Source: Phoronis ovalis (taxonomy: Eukaryota > Phoronida > Phoronidae). From it: a stretch of DNA of 13,898 nucleotides. The stretch is taken from positions 1-13,898 of the forward strand of contig JAOXYB010035395.1 of the NCBI GenBank assembly GCA_028565635.1. The letters are read 5' to 3'. Position numbers and translations under genes: made by a program. A model generated the notes under the pieces. It worked only from the letters and a program-made list of their open reading frames with translations, made no database searches and was not told the DNA's origin. Below are positions 8,101 to 13,898 of the stretch, piece after piece. Numbering within the stretch: the stretch's first letter is position 1; each line of letters begins with the position of its first letter.

Positions 8101-11100
8101 AATTGCACAAGTGAAAAGCCATGGTGCCATAGTGAATGTTATTCAACTGTTCATTAAATTTGTTTATTTATTTTAAAATTGTACAAGTAAGCAATTCTGT
8201 TTTCCATGTCTTTGAGGACTCTGTTTACAGAATAGCCCAGTGACAGCTTATTAGTGATGAATGCAGCATCCCTTTGTTTACCGCACTTTACTTCATCATG
8301 GTGTCATATTTGGTATTCATAGAAAATATGTTAAAATTTTATTCTGCCTCCTCAGTAATGTATTCATTTTACTTCACTATACCTGAGGTAGAGGACAACA
8401 ACCCCAATCTCCACTGGCGAGTTTACAGCATGTTGTTCCATCAGGGCATTCATGCTCACCGTCAGGGCATATAACATCTGCTACTTTAGTAGCGCCCACC
8501 TTAGTAAACCATTCTACAGAGACCAATCCTTTGGTACATTTTTTCTGTGAGATGTCACACTGTGTGTCAGAAGGACAACAGTGTATACCATCAGAGCAAC
8601 ATACGGCCTGCAAATATTGTAAATTAAATTGGGCATAACTGTCTTGATGTGTTTAATTGTTGAATAAAATAAAGTATATTTATAAATTTTTTATACCAAT
8701 CAAGTATTCTATATTTTCACTGTTACGGCAAAGTGTAAATAAGCAGAGCAAAGATGTTCAATTGTAACCATGTAGATTGTGAAAACAAATGATGTGCGCG
8801 ACCGGACACGAATTAGAGTCTTACATATGTACGAAACTACTGAATAGAACTAGCAAGGTTACGAGTACCAAGTCCTCTATTTCATGAAATCTCTTCACTC
8901 CTTGTATATTCCACAAAACCTTGAAATTACACATTTAATTTATACTTGAAATTTATAATCATTATAAATAAACATATATGTTTAAAAAAATAAAGGAATA
9001 AATTTAATACTTGCAAAAAATTGCATCATCAAAATATCATGAACTAACAAGACATGTATTTTGAAGTTCAAATGTTAATTATGGGGTATTACTGCAGTAA
9101 CTCTACAAGTAATCATAACAAAGATTGCACAATGATTAGGTGTACAACATTTACTTGAATATATAAATCAAGCATTCAGCTACCACTGGTTATTAACTGT
9201 ATAACATACCTCAGGTAGTGGGCAACATCCATATTTGCCATTTGGAAGCTTGCAGCAAGAGTTTCCTCCATGGCACTCAGATTGTCCGTCAGCGCATTTC
9301 ACAGGAGTGTCTTTTTCTATAGGTTGCAGTTTTGTAAGCCAAGGAGTGCTGTCATCTCCTTTTTTACACGTGCCCTGCTCAGTGTCACATGTTGTATTTT
9401 GAGGACAACAATGCAAGTGATCTAAACAACATACGGCCTGTAAGAAATAGTAGAAACATACATTAAGAGATTACACAAGAAAAGTAAACTGAATTTATTG
9501 ATTGCCTGTTATTTTAATTGACACAGCTTTTAGCTTTCATATAGTTATGACACAAGAAAATGAGTAAAAGCAAAAAGCAATAAATGCTTGTAGGTTGTAG
9601 TTAATACACCATTGCCATGCATACTGTTGGTATAACTGAATTTGAATGCAGTTTGTAAAGGTAATTATGATTCACTTATAATAACATGCTTAGTCATCCT
9701 CGCTTATAATGACAAGCTTGTTAATATGACAGATGTGATGAAATAGGAAGTGACATGAAATTACCTACGAGAAAAAGCAATCTGGAAACCTGCCAAACAC
9801 TTTTGATCTTGTATATAAAGCCTGACAGTGTATAAACTCCTTTTAATTGATACATAGTCAAATTTCATCAGATTGCCTAGTATGGGAACACCAGTCATTA
9901 GGAATGAAGGTTATAAGGGGAGTTTTATTTTAACTTCTTGTGACAGGATCCCCAATTAATTCAGCATGCAGCAGTATTCCTGCTGGGAATACATCAGATT
10001 CGATACTGCATAAAAACACCTGATTGGTTCAAACCTTAGGCAATGGACAGCATCCCCATTTCTTATCAGACATCATGCAACATGTAGCACCACTGGGACA
10101 ACTAAAAGTATGATCACATTTTTCTTCCAAACTTTTTGGCTCCAAAACAAGTTTCTAAAATAAATTATGTAAAAAAAAACAATTAGCAAGCCCATTATGC
10201 CAAATCCAAGCATGACAATAAGATTATACTAGGTAGAAAACGGCTTTCAACAGTTTGCTGCATTTTTTGAAACTACAAGGCAGAAGTAAACAAGAGAAAC
10301 TTGGTAATACTGGTATATGAATATTAAAATATATGATTTGCATCAACAAGAAATTTTCCAAATTATTTTTATACTTAGTAACTTCCAGTAGATGAAACAG
10401 TACATCTGTATATATCACTGATTCACAAAACTTGAATCAAGCCGGTACAATAAACGATTCTTGATTTTTGTTGTTAACATTAATAAACATTTTATAAGAG
10501 TGAGGCTCGTAACAAAGTAAATTTTAATATATTAATGAGGTACTAATTAATAAGATACACTATGGTCACAGTTGTTGAACAAGAGTTAATTTATTTCCCC
10601 TTCATTACAGTGTACAGCTATCGAAAAAGATGAACCTGCCAATACAGTTAGTTGATATCTGGCAACCCCCAGGAACAGTATAAACTACAAAAAACACAAC
10701 TTATCAATTGTATTCATGGCCAATAGTAGTGCTAGCTCAATAACATCCTTACCATTGCTTTCTTGTACAGAGGTATGTTTTGTACTTCTTTAGAAGTAGT
10801 CTTTTTAAATAACTCAGTGACTACATCGCCCTTCATGCAATGACCCTCAGTACAGCTGTATCCTTCAGGACAACAGTGAACATTGTCAGCACAACAAACA
10901 GCCTGTAAATTTCAAAGAACTTTGTTTCTGTGGAATAAACAGTCAGGTATTCCTATATTCTGTAAAATATTTCTAAAATATTGTTTTAAAAATTTTAATG
11001 TATTTTAATTAGTAATAGTTGCCAAATATTTGCAATCAAATTTTCAAATAATACTAATGATGGCTTACCTGAGGTAGCGGACAGCAGCCCCAACCGCCTG

Positions 11101-12448
11101 ACTTTAGTCTACAGCAGGTATTGTCACCTGGACACGTGCTTGTCCCACCCGGACAAACAACATCCTTTAAAGTAATACGTGCTGCAGGAACCTTATCAAA
11201 CCAAGCAATAGATGAGTCTCCTTTCATACACTTGCCTGTAGAACCATCACATCTATAACCACTAGGACAGCAGTGTTTTCCATCAGAGCAGCATACAGCC
11301 TGAAAGAATAGTAATGCTTTTAACCCGATAGCATAAAACCCAATTGGTTCTCTACTTCATAAAGTTATGTAAGTGCCAAGTGACAAATTCAGCATACACA
11401 GCTTTGTTTGGCACATATCAAGCCAGTATATATTTATATGACTCTTGACACTTCTCTGGTGATGCAATACATGCGAAAACCGTTATAACAATGCTTTAAA
11501 GATCAGCAAAACAAACAGCTTGAAACGATACACAAAATGTCACCTAATAGCTAGGCACTGTTACAAAGTATTTTGAAATAATTATGGTTGAGAACACATA
11601 ACCATCTGAAGGGCCCATATTCAAAACCCATTATTCAAAAATTTGAAAAACATGCTTAATAGTCATTACAAAACCTCAGATGCTTATCACATGATTTTTA
11701 GAATTGTCCACTAAACTTTTACAGTAGAAACACACAGGATGCCACAAAAAGATGTGGATAAGCTGATATAAATAAAACAATTAAAGCATGGTAGAAATCA
11801 ACAATAAAAAATATGAAATTCAATCATAACAAGAGGTTTACTAGATGCCCATCATGTTGAAGCAGTTTTCTTAATTTAAAGCGATCTCTCCTTGAATCCG
11901 AGACAGAGGAAGTGTTACATACGACAGCGATGAGGCATGCAGGACGATTATATGCCCATCCACTATATAGTGATGGGTATAAAAATAAAACATAAAACAA
12001 GAAGGCTGCAACTGAGACTGCAATTTTGTTCAGAAATCTTATACCAGTCTTACAGCTTTTAATTTAATTTCTGAGACATGCAAGAGTGCAGAATTATTTA
12101 ATTGACTACCAATCAGTTTGTCATACTGTTATGCATTACATAGTAGATAATAAGCAATATAGTTTATTTTATATACATCTTGACCTATTTATTATGTGTT
12201 ACAGTAACTTACTATACCTTAGGTATGGGACAACATCCCCACTGCCCACTTGCCAATTTGCAACATGTGTTTCCAGTAGGACATTGTGACTGACCATCTG
12301 GACATTGGACATCTTCCAATTCAGATAATTGTGCTGGATTTTTTTCAAACCAATCAATAAATTCATGTCCCCTGCTGCATTTTCCTGATGATGTGTCACA
12401 TGTGTAACCATTGGGACAACAGTGCACCTGATCTGCACAACAAACAGC
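4976..12448 (-). CDS. GRN: Progranulin, partial: half granulin, six complete granulins and tail (9 exons)
   Basis: Complement of join(4976..5131, 5665..5798, 7102..7180, 8383..8607, 9210..9437, 10035..10154, 10753..10902, 11069..11299, 12218..12448). This gives 517 residues plus TAG. Exons are flanked by AG/GT and phases agree throughout. The repeated pattern is C-x5-C-x5-CC-x8-CC-x6-CC-x5-CC-x5-C-x(4-7)-C, the 12-cysteine granulin signature, with WGCCP and HCCP cores. Complete granulins span residues of this partial protein 49-101, 126-176, 217-268, 292-344, 367-419 and 438-491. Residues 1-24 are the C-terminal half of an earlier one. Progranulin is a secreted growth factor and lysosomal protein cut in its linkers into single granulins. 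An N-glycosylation sequon (NTT) lies at about residue 258. The signal peptide and 5' exons are beyond the right edge. Regulation cannot be judged because the promoter is absent. Confidence 0.95.
5132..5664 (-). other. GRN intron between exons 8 and 9
   Basis: 533 nt, with donor GTAAGT and acceptor ending TATAG. It holds an imperfect direct repeat (about 5267-5299 and 5385-5417) and nothing coding. Confidence 0.85.
5665..5798 (-). CDS. GRN: GRN visible exon 8 (linker and first half of granulin 6)
   Basis: Acceptor tactgttgcag precedes 5798 and donor GAT|GTAAGT follows 5665. The exon is 134 nt. Its first two bases complete the split codon as GTG (Val), giving CERVDAMLRK, then RTCPDKKSIC, YDTCC and YGCCPIPD. 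The phase match with exon 7 supports the join. The linker is the shortest in the protein. Confidence 0.92.
5799..7101 (-). other. GRN intron between exons 7 and 8 (phase 1)
   Basis: 1303 nt, the longest complete GRN intron in view and the only phase-1 one. It holds a 50-codon open frame on the - strand (6652-6500) and a short reverse-transcriptase-like motif on the - strand at 6424-6404. Both are weak hints of an old element. Otherwise nothing is recognised. Confidence 0.85.
7102..7180 (-). CDS. GRN: GRN visible exon 7 (end of granulin 5)
   Basis: Acceptor gtctttgcag precedes 7180 and donor GAG|GTAAAA follows 7102. The exon is 79 nt: 26 codons plus one base, so phase 1 out. It opens AVCCSDGKHCCPNGFKC and ends CER. 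This is the only exon of the nine that leaves phase 0. Confidence 0.92.
7181..8382 (-). other. GRN intron between exons 6 and 7
   Basis: 1202 nt, AT-rich. A perfect 16-bp palindrome (AGCAGAAATTTCTGCT) sits at 7889-7904. I see no coding sequence. Confidence 0.85.
8383..8607 (-). CDS. GRN: GRN visible exon 6 (end of granulin 4, start of granulin 5)
   Basis: Acceptor atatttgcag precedes 8607 and donor CAG|GTATAG follows 8383. The exon is 225 nt, 75 residues, phase 0 at both ends. It opens AVCCSDGIHCCPSDTQC, has linker EWFTK, and closes DGTTCCKLASGDWGCCPLPQ. The donor contains an in-frame TAG. Confidence 0.94.
8608..9209 (-). other. GRN intron between exons 5 and 6
   Basis: 602 nt, AT-rich. Nothing recognised beyond the splice sites. 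Confidence 0.85.
9210..9437 (-). CDS. GRN: GRN visible exon 5 (end of granulin 3, start of granulin 4)
   Basis: Acceptor tttcttacag precedes 9437 and donor GAG|GTATGT follows 9210. The exon is 228 nt, 76 residues, phase 0 at both ends. It opens AVCCLDHLHCCPQNTTC, has linker PWLTK, and closes GNSCCKLPNGKYGCCPLPE. NTT within HCCPQNTTC is an N-glycosylation sequon. Tyr replaces the usual Trp before GCC. Confidence 0.94.
9438..10034 (-). other. GRN intron between exons 4 and 5
   Basis: 597 nt. It begins with the weak donor GTTTGA and has a small inverted repeat at 9974-9992. No coding signal. Confidence 0.83.
9974..9992. repeat. Small inverted repeat near the exon 4 donor
   Basis: GTATTCC, a five-base loop TGCTG, then GGAATAC: perfect 7-bp arms. 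It lies about 40-60 nt downstream of the weak exon 4 donor in the GRN transcript. Confidence 0.5.
10035..10154 (-). CDS. GRN: GRN visible exon 4 (rest of linker and first half of granulin 3)
   Basis: Acceptor ttattttag precedes 10154 and donor AAG|GTTTGA follows 10035. The exon is 120 nt, 40 residues, phase 0 at both ends. It reads KLVLEPKSLEEKC, then FSCPSGATCC and KWGCCPLPK. Six cysteines fit the N-terminal half of a granulin. Exons 3 and 4 together make a 90-residue unit, longer than the usual 75-77. The donor is weak (T at +3), making this the least certain splice site. Confidence 0.9.
10155..10752 (-). other. GRN linker intron between exons 3 and 4 (phase 0)
   Basis: 598 nt, with donor GTAAGG and acceptor ATTTTAG. 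It interrupts a granulin linker rather than a granulin. The open frame at 10224-10418 (-) has no granulin-like or other recognised content. Confidence 0.85.
10753..10902 (-). CDS. GRN: GRN visible exon 3 (end of granulin 2 and first part of linker)
   Basis: Acceptor aaatttacag precedes 10902 and donor ATG|GTAAGG follows 10753. The exon is 150 nt, 50 residues, phase 0 at both ends. It opens AVCCADNVHCCPEGYSCTEG. The last loop is short (C-x4-C instead of C-x6-C). The lysine-rich linker (TELFKKTTSKEV) is cut here by an intron, unlike the linkers in exons 1 and 2. Confidence 0.92.
11069..11299 (-). CDS. GRN: GRN visible exon 2 (end of granulin 1, start of granulin 2)
   Basis: Acceptor attctttcag precedes 11299 and donor CAG|GTAAGC follows 11069. 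The length is 231 nt, the same as exon 1, phase 0 at both ends. It opens AVCCSDGKHCCPSGYRC, has linker AWFDK, and closes with DNTCC and GWGCCPLPQ. The matching length and layout point to tandem exon duplication. Confidence 0.94.
11300..12217 (-). other. GRN intron between exons 1 and 2
   Basis: 918 nt. It holds a less AT-rich patch at about 11881-11980 with an imperfect long palindrome (11951-11981) and a 46-codon open frame on the + strand. The remainder is plain AT-rich intron. Confidence 0.85.
11951..11981. repeat. Imperfect long palindrome around CACTATATAGTG
   Basis: The centre CACTATATAGTG (11961-11972) is a perfect 12-bp palindrome. It is flanked by TATGCCCAT on the left and ATGGGTATA on the right, which pair except for one position and a one-base bulge. 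The whole could fold into a hairpin on either strand. Confidence 0.6.
12218..12448 (-). CDS. GRN: GRN visible exon 1 (second half of a granulin + linker + first half of granulin 1)
   Basis: Acceptor tttcacag precedes 12448 and donor AAG|GTATAG follows 12218. The exon is 231 nt, 77 residues, phase 0 at both ends. It opens AVCCADQVHCCPNGYTC, has the linker motif DWFEK, and closes with QCPTGNTCC and QWGCCPIPK. The half granulin at its start needs a partner exon upstream that is not in the window. Confidence 0.94.
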
Positions 12449-13898
12449 CTGTGAAAATTAGAATTAAGAAATTATAACATACATGTTTTATTGCATCGTA
12501 GTTGAGGACACACCAACGTATGACAGCCAGGGTTTTAGCCAGGAATAGAAAGTTACCAGTCATTTAGTATATTTAAAATTACTGTGGCAGTCATGTGTCC
12601 AAGCGGTGGCTCTGCCACCGCGCGAGGGCCAGAGGCCCGAGCAGGGGGGTCTAAGGGGGGATGTGCCCCCCTTGAAATGGTCGTCTTAGGCCCCTGGAAG
12701 CCCAGCTATTTTCATCCCCTCTGGTGGCTTGTCTAAGCTTTTTCCTCAGTTTTACATGTATTAAAAAGAAAATATTTTGGATGAAAATTTTCTTTACGAC
12801 ACTAAAATTAAATCTCACAAATTAATTTCTGAGAATAGAGAAAAATGTAGACAGAAGACAATAAGACTTAAGAGTTTTGAGAACCAACACCCAGATTATG
12901 TTTTTTATTTTAGTGCCCACCACTAAGAATTTCCAATGAAGATAAGCACAAAGCCCCCACCGCCCACATTTCAAAGAAAAAATGTTTAACAAAGATGTTT
13001 GTTTTTAAGCTATTTTAAAGGACAATCATGAACAAATATATATTTAAATCATTAATAGGATTCTTTGTTGTTTTCCCTGAACGCGTATAAAATAAAATGT
13101 GTAAAAAAATACTCGCATGAGTTGGAACTGGACCCCAAAAAAATCAGATTCCTGGGCAACTTTCTACTAAATTTGTGCAGTCCTGACATGTATATGATCT
13201 TTTTGAAACCTAAATTGATACATTTTGCTTTGATCTGACAGGTCCTTTACTCTATTAGCATATGAGAATATTCTACTAAGCTTGGGGTGTAATAACTATA
13301 ATCTTAAAAATATCCGTTTTCGTAAAATAATTTCCAAAATTTCAATATGGAAAATCACAATAAACTTTGTAAAAAAAACACCTGGTACAGCTTTTCCCAA
13401 AATGCATCAGAAAATCAGCGAGAAATAAAAAAAAAAAACAGTTAAAAGGCTCATATTCTTTCTGCAAAAAAATGGGATGTACTACTTTTAGTCACTTGGA
13501 TATAGATAGCCAAGTTTTATCCAAACACCTAGTTATACCAGTTGAATGTACATTTATAATACAAAGTACTGCAGGACAGGAACGGCAGTTTATCATGCAT
13601 TCGTTTTACTGAAATATAATTTGGATAATCAGTCAAAAGTTCTTGAAAGGTATGCCTTAGTCATGCTTAGTATAAATGCTATCATAGAAAATGTTACTGC
13701 CTGTTCCTTAGTTTATTTTAAGCGTCAGCCATATAAATTCTCATATAAAATCTCAGTCATTACTGGATCAGTCCTAGTTGGGAATTTCCTTAAAGTAACC
13801 CCTCAAATTACAGAGATACATAACACATGTTAGGGAATTGTGCCGCTGAGGCCTAAAACAGGATAGCTGATGTTTGTTTAATCTGTTAGTTTGGTACC
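12449..13898 (-). other. GRN intron running off the right edge
   Basis: The acceptor for exon 1 is at 12449-12450. No cysteine-rich half-granulin exon is visible on the - strand from there to the window end, so this intron is at least 1450 nt. It holds a GC-rich hairpin island at 12604-12673. The open frame at 13546-13833 (+) has no recognised domain. Confidence 0.75.
12604..12673. repeat. GC-rich island of three consecutive hairpins, probable dispersed repeat
   Basis: Three perfect inverted repeats follow each other. The first is CGGTGGC-TCT-GCCACCG (12604-12620), the second GGGCC-AGA-GGCCC (12626-12638), the third AAGGGGGG-ATGTG-CCCCCCTT (12653-12673). The island is strikingly GC-rich in an AT-rich intron. 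The flanks from about 12520 to 12720 may belong to the same element, since similar G/C-run hairpins occur in dispersed repeats of invertebrates as I recall, but I cannot name a family. Confidence 0.7.

Noticed and set aside
8274-8474. Open frame on the + strand over GRN exon 6
   Set aside because: Antisense shadow of a clear granulin exon.
10021-10045. tRNA-like GGTTCAAACC segment
   Set aside because: It lies across the GRN exon 4 donor, and no acceptor stem, D arm or anticodon arm could be fitted around it.
12199-12438. 79-codon open frame on the - strand in a second frame over GRN exon 1
   Set aside because: It overlaps the granulin frame; the granulin frame has the 12-cysteine pattern and correct splice sites, the other does not.
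13546-13833. 95-codon open frame on the + strand near the right edge
   Set aside because: No recognisable domain and no sign of a flanking gene structure; compatible with chance inside the GRN intron.
1-13898. CRISPR arrays, bacterial operons, riboswitches or phage genes
   Set aside because: The two genes are spliced and of animal type; no short regularly spaced repeats or bacterial signals were seen.

Overview
The window looks like nuclear DNA from an animal. It is AT-rich, with long non-coding stretches, GT-AG introns and two genes of animal type that face each other tail to tail. The first, on the + strand, is the 3' part of NDUFS1, the 75 kDa core subunit of mitochondrial complex I. The second, on the - strand, is most of a progranulin gene (GRN), the precursor of the cysteine-rich granulins. 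The species cannot be fixed from the sequence. A many-domain progranulin together with GC-rich stem-loop repeats suggests a non-insect invertebrate, but this is inference.

Layout. Positions 1-201 are intron. Five NDUFS1 exons lie at 202-363, 619-772, 1000-1175, 1470-1604 and 2893-3042 and join in frame into the last 258 residues and a TAA stop. The fourth visible intron (1605-2892) carries a tandem array of three diverged repeat units. The shared 3' region is 3043-4975. It holds AATAAA signals for NDUFS1 (3920, 4161, 4348) interleaved with reverse-strand signals for GRN (4289, 4193, 4144, 4140).

From 4976 to 12448, nine GRN exons lie on the - strand. In transcript order they are 12448-12218, 11299-11069, 10902-10753, 10154-10035, 9437-9210, 8607-8383, 7180-7102, 5798-5665 and 5131-4976. 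Joined, they give 517 residues and a TAG stop: the C-terminal half of one granulin, six complete 12-cysteine granulins, and a C-terminal tail. The signal peptide and first granulin(s) must lie beyond the right edge. From 12449 to 13898 there is only intron, including a compact GC-rich run of three hairpins.

The two genes share no pathway: one makes a mitochondrial matrix-side respiratory subunit, the other a secreted or lysosomal growth-factor precursor. What they share is the convergent 3' region. I found no clearly new biological system. The points most worth a second look are the modular GRN exon architecture with two unlike linker introns, a spaced W/K linker motif that partly recurs in the C-terminal tail, the altered C-terminal tripeptide, the triple hairpin at 12604-12673 and the tandem repeats at 1922-2660.
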